From positions 124,001 through 188,000 of the forward strand of contig BCIK01000031.1 in assembly GCA_039545295.1 (NCBI GenBank): a stretch of 64,000 bases of DNA, given 5' to 3'. Below the pieces are notes generated by a model. It was given only the letters and a program-made list of their open reading frames with translations. It was not told where the DNA came from and did not search any database. The position numbers and the translations under genes were made by a program. Of the stretch, positions 44,446-55,829 are shown piece after piece; the first letter of the stretch is position 1, and each line of letters opens with the position of its first letter. Origin of the DNA: Udeniomyces pyricola. Lineage: Eukaryota > Basidiomycota > Tremellomycetes > Cystofilobasidiales > Mrakiaceae.

Positions 44446-46231
44446 CGGTGAGAGGAAAGGGAGGGGGAGGGGAAGGGGGCGGAGTGAGATGGGAAGGGAN
44501 GGGGGTGGGATTGGGGAAGAGGGAGGAGGAAAGGTGAGTGGTAAAAGATGTGAAGAGGAAAGGCAAGAGAAATGATTGGAGAGAGAGAGACAAAAGGAAA
44601 CAAAGCCTCGATCTCACACAGCTTTCGAAAGGCCGCAAGCGCACCGCCGCCATCACCCGAGCGATCCCGATCCCGATCCCGATCGGATCGATTTGAACTC
44701 GATTCGAGATAGATGCAATCAATCAATCATGAATTCAATCCATTCAATCAATCGCCGTTTACGATCGAAACGAGTGATTATTGGTTGCTGTATCGGTTCA
44801 TCCATCTCATCAAGAATTATATATCTCACATCGATCTGACATCTTATCTCCCTTGCACGTTGCACACGCTCAATCCTCGACCAGCTGCGTAGATTCCACG
44901 CGGGTTAGTAGTCTTTTTCATATCAGATCCAGGTGAGTCCTACTCTTTTCCCTCATCACGTCCTGTTTTCGGGCGACCTTGGCACTTCGACTTTTCCTTA
45001 CCAGCCCTTTTAACACGCCCACAGGTCCCCAATCTTCATCGGTTGGTGTCTATGCCGTTTCCATCAGTACGCCTCAACCTCCTTGAGTCGGTTAGCTGGC
45101 CCTTTTCCTGTCGCGTCACCGGCCGCAAAACGTTCATCAAGCTCCCAGCGCTGTCTTCTGCTGGCATTCTTCATACTATATAATCCGACTCCAAGTTCCC
45201 GTCGGTCTTTCAGTTCGTTCTCGCTTCTTTCCCGGTTCTATGATTCGTTCGTCCTGCATAGATATTGCGATCCTTTGTCGTACTGTCGTCCAAAGTCTGG
45301 CGTCCGCCCACCTGCTTGTCTTCTTGCCTGGATTTGTGACTCTTGTGGGGAGGGAGGATACGAGTTACAATGAGATTCATGTAGAACCGAAGTGTGATCG
45401 TCCACAGCGAGATTCAATGATAGATCAATCCGGAATAGTTATCACAAGCGTGCAGTCGCAGGAGGAAACACCGAAAGCCACATCGCTCTGTCATGGCCTT
45501 TCAAAGGGAAAGCCATGTCAGATACCAAGAGGGAAGTGAAAGTGGCAGGGGAATACATGGGAAGGTGAAAGACAACAAGAGGTAGATGTAGAAGTCCATA
45601 GTCAACGTTATCGCCCGTCCCTCCCAATCTCTCAATCGGGAAGGCAGCCTCATCAAAGAGGCCATGCGAGGGGTCCGGCTTAATGGGCTTCGGTCGGGCC
45701 AAAAGAGACGCACGAAGCGCCCTCTGACATCCGCCCTGGGTTTGTTGAGACCACCTCACAACATCAGTACCGATAGGCCAAGGAGGAAGTGTGGCGCAAG
45801 CAGTGGCGACCCTACGTAGTGAGGAGAAGCGAGGAGATGGTCGTGGTTGGAAGACAGGAAGGCGTCGGAAGCGACGACCATTTCAGGGCAAAAAAAGGTA
45901 CCGGGCTGTGCGCCCACATAAACGTGAGTTGCATCAAGGTTGCATCATTTCTTTTTTGCTTTTTCCCGCCGATGATCATCTCGTTAACTTCTCTCTAGCT
46001 GCGATAAATTCACGCTCCCCTCATGACCCTATGGGTGAACACATACCGCTCAGGGCAAACGTATATATCCGCATCCTTTAAGCTTCCAAAGTCGCATGGT
46101 GTGACGCGGTTACTGTTACTATGAATATTACAATCAAAGATCCAAACCGATCATGAAACGTAATTGCGTGTCTCCTTTCCGACCTTCCGACTTTCGTTCT
46201 CCTTGATCCACCACGTCCCCTTCCGCTCAAG
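44446..46231. promoter_or_regulatory. Divergent intergenic region, desaturase and peptidyl-tRNA hydrolase genes
   Basis: This is a 1.8-kb region between two start codons pointing apart. Beside the desaturase start the + strand is G/A-rich (44450-44600), the mirror of a pyrimidine-rich leader, with one undetermined base at 44500. A short tandem GATCCC repeat lies at 44663-44680. The remainder has no supported gene, although the distance leaves room for a small unrecognised one. Confidence 0.4.
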
Positions 46232-48300
46232 ATGACCGCCCCCTCTCCTCCCGCTACCTCATCCTTGCTCGCTGTCGCCATCCTCTCCGGCTGTTTTGGC
46301 TACTTCATCGGCGTCGGCAAGAGTCTCTCTATCAGTCGAGGTCCTTCGCCCCCCCTCGTAGATGAGAGCCACGCGGAGAAGCCCAAGGAAGGAGAGTCAG
46401 TTTCGCTCACTAGCGACGCCGAGGTTGCTCCTGTCTCGCCTTCCAAGCCTGTTGAGCAGATCAAGATCAAAGAAGAGGACGACTCCGATAGCGAGGATTA
46501 TAGCGATGAGGATGACGATGATGGACCTATCGCTGGCCTCGAGACGATCAAGCCCAACTTTATGGAGCAATGCAAGATGGTCAGTTTCTGCCTGGTCTGC
46601 ACGATGTTCTCCAAAGTCTACATACTTGTATTCCACCTCTTCAAGTGGAGTAATTCAACTCTAACGCATCGCTCTGGTGGATTGCACAGGTACTCGTCGT
46701 TCGAACAGACCTCGGCATGACCAAAGGCAAGATTGCTGCTCAATGCGGGTCAGCAGCACTTCTCTCCGTCCACTCCCTCTTCATGTTCTCATCCTTCTTA
46801 CTCTGGTTACCTAACGTATCATTCTTCGTTCTCCTTCCGAATACTGCCTTGGTGTTTCTCACGTTTTTGACAAGACATCAGGCACGCGACCCTGGCATGC
46901 TACAAGACCCTCCTCGCCTCGAATCCCGCACTGCTGAAGCACTGGGAACGCACAGGGTCAGTTCTTGACTAATAGTGCTCTGTTGGGTTTTTTCATCATG
47001 GGTTTGCACACCGATGCTCAGAATAAACAAGGGCTGCTATTGCTTTCCTCCGGTGTTCACTGGTGAGAATCTAGGGATTTTTTTTTGGATGTTATGTGCT
47101 GACAGTCTCTGGCGTCTTCATCCCATACTTTCTTCTCACGACTCTTCAACTACTTCAGCCAAGCTAAAATCGCCCTTCAAGTTGCTTCAGAAGACGACCT
47201 TCTCCTTCTCCAAGCCACCGCCCAATCCCTCAATCTCTGCGCTCGCGATGTTCGTACTCCAATCCCTCTGAGCGTGATTTTATCGCGACTACTCTGGATG
47301 ATCTCCAACTCATCTCTCTCTTTCCTCTTGCATTCTGCCTCCTCCCTCCTTTCGCCCTTCACGTACCCATCCATTTCTTACTGCTCCTCCTTCTCCCTAC
47401 AGATCCAAGATGCCGGCCGGACACAGATCGCCGCGGGTTCTCGAACGGTCCTAGCGATTGGTGGGTCTTTATATATATATCAATTCTTTTCTTCATGCCT
47501 TGAACCTCCGCATATCATACGTCGCACACAAAACCACCTCTGCATATGTACATCGATCAGGACATGCGATTGGTGCTTGTCTGCTTAGAACAAGACAATC
47601 TCAACCCAACTGATTCAACTCTCGCTTCGGTTCCTCGACTATTCCTCTTCACTTGCCTCTCTGTCCTCTGCCTCATGCATCCCGTTTCCTTTCGCACCAT
47701 GTACCATGCTATTTGTACCCTCCATTTCATAATTTTTTATCCATCGTCTGTGGTATTTTGCATCGCAGGTCCCGGTCCAGTCACGCTCATCAACCAGGTA
47801 TGTCTTCATTCCCCAACATCATTTTGCGATCGACTCCCTGTTTGCTCGTCATCTCCATCTGCTCCAATTCTTCCTCTCATTATGTTATGGCCCTCGATCT
47901 CATCAGGCGAAAAGAAAACCGACTCGATAAGAACCATATGAAGAACCAAGCTAATCCCTGACTCTCCTGCTTTTCTCACTCTGCTCTTTTGTTGGACCCC
48001 GCTCTCACTTTGGTTGCCTACCTTCCATCTATCCTCCTCTCTTCTCACCTCACCTCACTTTCGTATTCTTCGCGTATCGTCCACTTCATCACATCCTCTT
48101 CGATTTCACCTACCAAAACTAACCTCTTTCATTCCCGCTCAACCCAACTAACTATCCGCCTATCCTGTCCCCACTCTCCTCATCTCTGACCCTTCCCTTA
48201 CCTCTCTCATTCATCTACTCTACCCACCCACTTCTAATCCTACATCTCTTGAAACCCAACCTAACCCATCCAGGTCACCGGTCACCTCAAACTTCTCTAA
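46232..48300 (+). CDS. PTH2: Peptidyl-tRNA hydrolase 2
   Basis: Seven exons (46232-46579, 46690-46748, 46882-46956, 47159-47249, 47403-47460, 47769-47797, 48274-48300) give 228 residues. The enzyme cleaves the ester bond of prematurely released peptidyl-tRNAs, recycling tRNA. The Pth2 core is clear: VRTDLGMTKGKIAAQCGHA (121-138), TLACYKTL, KHWERTGQAKIAL, RDIQDAGRTQIAAGSRTVLA, and GPGPVTLINQVTGHLKLL to the end. The N-terminus carries one hydrophobic segment (about 11-28, LLAVAILSGCFGYFIGVG), as in animal PTRH2/Bit1 where it anchors the protein in the mitochondrial outer membrane, followed by an acidic, Ser-rich linker with SDSEDYSDEDDDDG. The last intron is 476 nt and the final exon only 27 nt; the family's invariant C-terminus confirms it. 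Confidence 0.93.
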
Positions 48301-49208
48301 GAAGAAAAAGAAAAAGAAAACACTCTTCAAGTACTCTCTTTTTCCCTTGTGTTTCTTTTCTTTTTTTCCTTCTCTCTTTGTTCTTTTCTGTCTTCCTCTT
48401 CAATCCTAAGTTATACATAGCTTCCTTGTCATTTTAACCCTCCGACCCACTCTCCTCCCCCAGTCATATCTCTCTCTCTCTCTCTCCTCTCATGCATCTC
48501 TCCTCTCATCAAACCGCACAACCAACCAGTAGTCTACATAAGCGCAAGCCAAAAATCCGTCCATCCATCCCAAAAACCTCATTTGATCAAATCCCCCCCC
48601 CCCCCCCCCCCCCGCTCTCCCCCCTTTTCGTTCTCTCACGCATTATCGTCATGATGTATACATCCTTAGTTGTGTGCCTCCTCTGTTCGATATCCAGCAT
48701 ACGCCCATGCAATTCCACCGGCCATGGGCAACCTCGACTGAACCTGTCTGTCATGATCCATGTTATTTCAGGTAGCTGCAGCTGCTCAGGATTAGCTACC
48801 CACGCCGCTCATGTCCTAGACTTCCGTATGCCCATGCTACTTTAATTTTCATTTCTCGCTCTGCACCGGACGAAAGCAGACCGGCTAACAGAGGTTATAT
48901 AAAAATCTACGCGCACAAAAAAAAAGAGCGAAGAAGAGGACAAATGGGCAGCTGAAACGTTTCACTATCCAAGACGGAACAAAATGAGAGTGGTTTCTTG
49001 TGTTGATGTGTACGGTGATGCGTGGGTAGATGAAGGGAGAGTGGAGGGAGGGGGGATACGAGAGAGAGAGATATCGCAAGACAACGCTGGTGAAAAAAAA
49101 GGAAAGAGAAGAGCGAAGAAGAAAACAAACACGAGGCGGTCTTTATGATCGTCCATGACACGAGCTCCTCACTCAGAGAAGGGAATGGGAGAGGTAAAGG
49201 AATAGCGT
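48301..49208. other. Convergent intergenic region with polarity switch and C21 run
   Basis: These 908 bp lie between the PTH2 stop codon and the stop codon of the minus-strand PEBP-like gene. The left part is T/C-rich on the + strand; from about 48850 it is A/G-rich. A run of 21 C (48593-48613) and a CTCTCT tract (48468-48486) are present. Both halves fit sense-strand pyrimidine-rich 3' untranslated regions. No gene is recognised. Confidence 0.45.
48593..48613. repeat. C21 homopolymer
   Basis: Twenty-one consecutive C on the + strand in the 3' flank of the PTH2 gene. Long C/G runs recur in this window (near 12184, 13318, 35211, 50767, 53101). Confidence 0.8.
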
Positions 49209-50954
49209 TTAGAGGAACGAAGCTCCAACAAGACCGAGAGCACCGACGAGAGCGGCAGCGCCAATCGAAGCGGTCTTGGGACCAGCCGAGGTGTTGACCG
49301 CAGAGCTGGCGGCGACCGAGGCGCTAGAACTGTCAGGGTAAGGTGGGAAGGAGGGAGAAGGAGCAAATGGTCAAAGGAGAGGCAAAAAAAAAAGAGAATG
49401 AAAGAAGATAGGGTGTTTAGTTGTACGTCACAAAGCAAAAATTGGGTGGAGACTCCTTTATCTTTTCGCTGCATTTTCTTTTCCTCGCGTGTCGAAATAT
49501 GACCCAAACAAACTCACGCAATGCTCTTGACGGTGCCACTGCCAGAAGCCGACTTGGAGGCTGACGACGAAGCCGACATGCCCGAGGCCGTCGAGCTCGC
49601 GACGGAGCTAGATGCGGAGCTAGCGGCGGCAGCGAGCGTCGACGACGCAACAGCAGTGGTCGAGGCGATGGACGAGGTCGTGGTGCCCTGCTCGACGGTG
49701 AAGTAGAAGCCAGCAACGGGAGCCCCGAGACCGGTCGAGGAGATGTAGCCGGGGAAGTCTGGAGGGGTCGAAATGAAACCGCCCAAATGAAAAGAAGACA
49801 AGCCGGAAGCAAGAAAGAACGGAGGGAAGGGGAAATGGGTAAGCCGGGGGTATCACCACGACTGATTAGACAGCGTTTCCCAGACGAGAAGAGCGCGACG
49901 GACCCATGGTAGAGATGGAGACGTTAGGCGTGTTGAGTCCCTCCGGAGCCGAGAAGGTCGACGGCTGGGGCATCAAAAGGATGGTGTATCGGTGAGGTCC
50001 GCTGCCCTCGGCAGGGTAAGGTCCACCGTAGGCGGTGATGGCGTCGGTGGTGAAGTTGAGCGAGTAAGGAGCAGAGTCGCCCGAGAGTCGGACGTTGTTG
50101 ACAAGCCAGTGTCGGGTCTGACCGTCGGTTTGGCTGGCGCCTGCAGGGGGGAGAGATTCACGAAAGAAAGGGGTATATGGAGGAACAGAGGGGAGGGAGA
50201 GAGGGGCGACGTCAGTCATGACTATCGCTACCTTGCTCTCTGCACATGATATGATTGTAGCTGTTCAGTGGGCTCGACATACCGACGACTCCCGGATCAA
50301 CCATGGCGACCGTGAAGACATCATCCGAACCGAACGCATCGGTCGCGTTCGAGGCAGGGTTGACGGTGATGGTGGGTTGGGTCTTGACCTCATCGATGGT
50401 GAGGGCCTGGCCATACGAGACCTCGCTGGAGAACGAAACGTCAAGGACGGCAGAAGGGTTGAAGCTCGAGAGCATGTCGGGAACGATCTGGGACTCTGTG
50501 AGGATTGGTCATTGGAGAGAAATGACAGTACAATGCGAGCGGAGTGGATCGGCGTCAGGGGATTGAAGAGTGCAGCCTTGAAGTGGACTACGCAATCGAG
50601 GGGTGACTCACGCTCAAAGTTGGCCTGGATCAACAGCAGATTGGAAAAAGTCATTATGTATCAGACACAAAAGAAAAGAACATTCGTGTAAGCCCATGTG
50701 CGGTCCACGAAGACGTCTCTTCTACGGTCACAAGTGTCAAGAGCAAACGAGGGATTGAAGGGGAAGGGGGGGGGGGGGGAGGACACGAGAGGCGTCGCTC
50801 GGGGCGCGCCAAGCGTTTGTCTGACGGAAATCAACAACGCAAGGAGAGAACGCGTTGGACGAACCTGCTCGTACTCAATCTCGAGCGTGCTAGCCTGAGC
50901 AGCGACGAGAGAAGCTCCGAACAGGAGGGCACCAAAGGAGACGGGGGCAATCAT
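49209..50954 (-). CDS. Secreted, GPI-anchored PEBP-like protein
   Basis: Six exons (50954-50865, 50624-50612, 50495-50232, 50140-49904, 49758-49518, 49329-49209) give 321 residues. A signal peptide (MIAPVSFGALLFGASLVAAQ) leads into a phosphatidylethanolamine-binding-protein fold: VFTVAMVDPGVVG (D101-P102, in place of the usual DPDAP), RHWLVNNVRL (H133-W134), PYPAEGSGPHRYTILLMPQP, and GYISSTGLGAPVAGFYFTVEQ. After the fold comes a Ser/Ala/Thr-rich stalk of about 70 residues and a hydrophobic C-terminus (ASIGAAALVGALGLVGASFL) preceded by small residues (NTSAG), the arrangement of a GPI-attachment signal. Such proteins end up on the plasma membrane or cell wall. The ligand is unknown. Exon 2 is 13 nt. 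The exon 4 end at ATGG/GTCCGT was chosen because it restores frame into DFPGY. Confidence 0.85.
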
Positions 50955-52937
50955 TGTTGAGTGGGTGGGTTAGATGCAGAAGGAGGGGAGGGGAGGGGCA
51001 AGGGGGATCGAGGAAGGCGAAAGAAGAGAAGCAAATAAAGGCAGAGGGAGGGGTCGAAGAGAAGATGAATTGAAAAGGGGGCCATATATATCTGAGCGCG
51101 CAACGCGCAAAGTCCGTTTCAAGCGTTGGCCTGGGGAACGGCGCAAGAGCGGGGCAGGAAATATTTGATATTCGATGTCACGACGTGGGTTTTATAAACA
51201 TCAAACAGAACTGGCTGCCGAAGGTGTAGGTCACGTAACCTGATGTGGTGACGACGCCTATCATGCCGCATTAATATCACTATGTGCGTTCATACACTCG
51301 TTGCTTGGTTCGACGTGCATGCCAATCTAGTGCCTTGATGATGGACGGTACGTCCAGCTCGGTTTCACGCCTTTGGCAGGCTACCAATTAGACCACAGCA
51401 CCGTGCACAACACCTGAGGTCGGCCCAATTCTCATCGACTGCTAGGACACCGAAGCGGCAGCCATCATTGCGCCTGCACTTTCCGCTCGAATCCGCCCTG
51501 ACTTATTCATGGTAACTCAAGCTTCGAGCTTGATGATGATGGATCGGAGAAGATCAAGGTACGTAAAGAAGCACCTCGCTTGCACACCATAGCCATCTAT
51601 TTCTCCAGGGTCTCAGCTCCCAGACCAATCACGTTGCAGATGGCGGACTACACGTACGCGGGGGGAGGAATGCGGCTTGAATGCAGCGATGAATCGGGTG
51701 AAACCCACGTTTGCGGTCACCAGCTTCGACTTGGGAGATTTATGATTTTCACCTTCAATCTCTGTTTTCAACCATCTTCTGGGCAATCATGTATGCTATG
51801 ATGCAACGACGTACGTGTACGCAAGTGACGGCTCTGAATCTGATGCATCAATTATCATATCAACGTTCATGTGATGGGTCAGTCGAGGTGATTCACAAGC
51901 CATGGCCAGTGCTAGAGCCGTGAGCTATTCGGTCGTCGTTTCACGATAGGAAGAACGCGTACAAGGAGGAAGAACACATGGTGCATGGCGTGAGATCAGC
52001 TGACGGCGACGCAATAAAGAAGGTTCAGCTAGTAACCAGGCAAATAAGAAGCCACAAAATCATAAAAGCGCATTAGCCTCAGCGAGTCGCCAAATGCCAG
52101 AGGCCGCAGGCGCATGCACCGCGCACGGCAACGGGCAGCGAGTCGCACGTCGCGCTTCCTCTGACCGCCTCTCTCAGATCTCACCTCCTCCCATCCCATC
52201 CCATTCCTCTTCAATTACTCAGCTTCTCTTGTCTCTTGCCTCTCGTTGTCAACACCTTCTACCCTTATCGACACTTCCTTCTTCGTCTACACTCCTCCAG
52301 TCTCTCACATCGCAGTGCTCGCCGATTGGTTGAATAAATCCCCTTTCAAGTCAAACATCCCCCATCGTCTCAAACTCACACTCACCCGCTCCTGAGCTCT
52401 TCCCCTCTCGCCTCCCCCTCTCCACTTTGTCTATCGGTTCGACTCGTGAGAGACCCCCGTCCATTGAACCGTCTTGTTCTCCTTGCTTGACGCGCCGATA
52501 ACTCAGTCTTTGTCTGTGACCTTGTCATCGCTACGGCTGCAGTGATTAGCTTGAAGAGGTCGACGTGAACCCGTTGTTGTGAGCCCCGTTTGGACCGTGT
52601 CATTCAGTCAGAGAGGCGTCGTCGTCTTACACATCCTTGCGTCTGCGTCTCTCCTTCTCCTTCCTCCTCTCTCGCTTCCTCTCACTCGCTCTCTTCTCCC
52701 TTTCTCCACCTCATCGCCACTTCCACTCCCACCGCCACCCTCACCTTCTACCACCGTCATCACCCGTCCATCCATCACCTCATCCGACGCGCCATGTGTT
52801 AAACCTATCTCAGCCTCGACGATAGTCATTTCCCCACCGCGACCGGATTCAATCCTTCGTGTCTTTTGCTCTTAGCCGGACTCGTCTCTGCTCTTTGTCA
52901 GCTCCACCCCCGTCCCTTCTCTCCCTCACCTTGCACC
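50955..52937. promoter_or_regulatory. Divergent intergenic region, PEBP-like gene and Hal4-like kinase gene
   Basis: This is a 2-kb region between divergent start codons. Next to the PEBP-like start the + strand is G/A-rich, and a TATATATC sequence lies at about 51084-51092, close to a GCGCG/CGCGC inverted repeat at 51096-51108. From about 52150 to 52935 the + strand is strongly C/T-rich, the leader of the kinase gene. The middle (51200-52100) has no supported gene. Confidence 0.45.
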
Positions 52938-55829
52938 ATGGAACCCAACCGTAACTTGTCGTCTGTCGGCGGCGCTGCTGCTGGTGGCGAGCCAATAACG
53001 TCAGAAGAGTCTAAGACCGAGGTGCGTTTCCTTCCCTCTTGACGTCCCATTTGGGCACATTGCTTTTGCAAAGCGAGGGACTTTTGCGAGCGAGGAGGAG
53101 GGGGGGGGGGAGGATTCCACCACCGGCCTCGCCTCGCTCCGATATGCCGTAATCAACCTATACTTAAACAAAGGCCGGTATGGCTGACCCATCTCTTCGT
53201 CCTTCTTTTTTTCGTTGGCCACTTTCATTGGCCTTGTTGTACTCACAGCCTCCCGAACAACCGCCGCAGGAGAAGCTTGTCTCCGTCGCCGATCTCGCTT
53301 ACATGCACGAAGACCCTGCGCCATCTTCAACCCACGTTTCCTCTCCACTCTCATCCACCCCCGAATCGCCACCTGACGGGCTGCAGCCCTCGCTCATCTC
53401 TCGCCAGTCTCATCTTTCCAATGTATCGCCTCCAACCTCGAGTCCCTCGACGCCGTCCTCCTCAGCCCTTGCCACCGCAGGTTTGACGCCCGCCTTGGAC
53501 ACGAACGGCTCCATTCTCGGTGGCTCCCACCCGGCTGATTTCCCCTTCCCCCAATACCATCATCTCGCCGCCATTGGTGAGGGCACTCCCTCGGATCTTA
53601 ATGGCGAAGTCCCGCTCGCGTCAACCGGCTATCACGACCTGGTCGTTCCATCCCCACCCTCCCATATTCCCTTCCAGACTGCGCCGATCGGTCGGGTAAA
53701 GGAGAATGCGTCATCGTCGTACTTTGATCGAAAGCCTGAGCGTGTCAACAACGGCCCCCCTCCTGTCTCGCAGAATGCTGAGCTTCTTGGCCGACGAGGT
53801 AGAAGCCAGTCGAGTGGCAGTAAGACTAGCAACGCCGACGGCTCGACCACTAAGCCGACAATGCTGAGCGCGATCGGCGGACAGAAGAGTGCCAGCTTTC
53901 TTCGCAACATCTTTCACAAAGAGGACAAGGGAGCGAGCAGTGGGAGCAGTCGTGTCGCGTCCAAGGAGCGTTCGAGGTCGAGCACCGGTCGAGGTCCTGG
54001 TGGAGATCCTCTCTCGCTCGACGTCTCGCGTCAACAACATTCCCCGAACCCGAACGAGCACAGTCCCTACTCGAACCCTTCCCCTCCGATGACGCCAGGC
54101 TCACCTTACAATGGAAACGAATCGACCGTGTCGTCAACAGCTCCCTCACGAGCGCCCTCGCGCGCAACCTCGGTCAAAAGGCCCACGGGATCGAATGGCG
54201 CAGCTTCCTACGACGGTCACAGCAACGGTCATGTCAACCCAAATTTGCTCGCCGACAAGCTCGCTGCGGCCTCGTTGCACAAAAATGGCTCGGCCGCCTC
54301 GCCTTCAGGACCGCTCTCGCCGTCTGTTGGACACGAGGACAAGCATAAGTTCAACCTCAAGGACCTTCTCAATTCGGGCCCCAAGCTTGTCCGGAGGCCG
54401 AGCGCGTCGTCCGCGGCGTCTAAGAGCGAAAGGGCGCTGGCCAAGAGCGACAAGGGTGGAAGCGAGAAAGGAGGCGAGGGCGTTAGCACGGCAAGCCTTC
54501 TCACCAAGTACGGTGTTTGTGAAAAGGCCGCGATCGGCAAGGGCGCGACCGCCGTCGTCAGGCTCGCGCACAAGTGGGACCGACGGGAGGAAAAGCTATA
54601 TGCGGTCAAGGTGCGTTTTGTTCCGTGTGAAGGAGGCTGGTGAAGAAGCAGAAGAAGGCCCGACCGTCTGGGTTTGACATAAATCCCACGATCACCCTGG
54701 ACAGCTATCTCTGTCGCTACGGTTTGGCTAACCACGTTCACGCTTCCTCTCCTCTTGTCCAACTACGTTGTTCCATATTGATGTTCCAGGAGTTCCGAAA
54801 GCGACGCAAGAACGAGACTGAAAAGGACTACGTCAAGAAGCTCACCTCGGAGTTTTGCATCTCATCGACACTCCACCACACCAATATTGTCGAAACGGTC
54901 GATCTTGTCCAGGACGAGAGTCACCACTGGTGCGAGGTTATGGAATACTGCCCCGGTGGCGATCTTTACGCAGCTATCAAGAAGGGCAACCTCAGTCAAA
55001 GCGACTGCGACGGCTACTTCAAGCAGATCCTCGAGGGCGTCCAGTACCTTCACTCTATGGGCGTCGCTCATCGGGACATCAAGCCCGAGAACCTCTTGCT
55101 TGATGGTCGAGGTCACATCAAGATCACTGTGCGTCACTTTCCCCAATCCGCTTCCGTCTTGACTTCTATTGGTGCCGGTCTGGAGCTGATCATTGCATGT
55201 GTGCAACCTTTGTATGCTTCGATCACTACCCTATATCAGGATTTCGGTGTCTCGGACGTCTTCCGAATGTGCTGGGAAAAGAAGACGCATCTCTCCAAGG
55301 GCCTCTGCGGGTCGGAGCCTTACATCGCGCCAGAACAGTTTGAGCAAAAAGGTACGTTAAGTGGCCTATGAGGTTCTATGCTATCGCCCGACCTCGCTGA
55401 CGTCTTTCTTTTTGTACACCTCGTTGTTCGCCTGGTTCTCATCATTTTTCCGTCACAGAATACGATGCGCGGCTCGTCGATGTCTGGGCTTGTGGCATCG
55501 TCTACTACTGCATGCAGCTGCAGGAGCTTCCTTGGGGCTTTGCCCGTCGCTCCGACAAGACCTTCTCCACTTACCTTCAAGTTTACGCTTCGTCTCTTCC
55601 TGCACCCGCCTCTCCCGACGGATCTTCGCCTAATCCCTCGGCCAACTTCAGTCATGGCAGCACCATCCCGAGCCCGATCTCGAACCTTCCGCGCGAGAGT
55701 CGAAATATCCTCAAGAAGATGCTCGACCCGGATCCCAAGACGAGGTGGGGCGTTGACGAGTGCCTCAAAGACAAGTGGATGCTCGGCATCAACAGCGGTA
55801 GCAAGCCTACGGTCGAGGCCAAGGTCTAA
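52938..55829 (+). CDS. Hal4/Sat4-like serine/threonine protein kinase
   Basis: Exons 52938-53021, 53249-54610, 54790-55128, 55240-55351 and 55459-55829 give 755 residues. The C-terminal 300 residues form a complete kinase domain: glycine loop [13 protein letters not shown], catalytic lysine K482 in [12 protein letters not shown] at 576-583, DFG at 596-598, and APE at 625-627 inside [14 protein letters not shown]. The insert [17 protein letters not shown] and the [19 protein letters not shown] segment place it with the fungal Hal4/Hal5/Npr1 group, which in yeast regulates plasma-membrane transporters such as potassium uptake. The N-terminal 450 residues are disordered, rich in Ser/Pro with many SP and RxxS sites, which is usual for this group. 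Three of four donors are GTGCGT. Assignment to Hal4/Sat4 rather than Npr1 is an inference from the kinase core. Confidence 0.85.

Noticed and set aside
44661..44690. GATCCC tandem units as a possible regulatory array
   Set aside because: Only three exact copies; too short to separate from simple-sequence slippage.
49866..50219. C-terminal continuation of PEBP exon 4 through RSSRLGNAV to a stop codon
   Set aside because: Ending there loses the conserved GLGAPVAG strand; the GTCCGT donor after ATGG restores frame into it and matches the family.
51330..51420. tRNA-Gln-like 5' half on the minus strand (GTGCTGTGGTCTAATTGG)
   Set aside because: It resembles an A box, but no matching acceptor stem, anticodon arm or B box follows within tRNA length.
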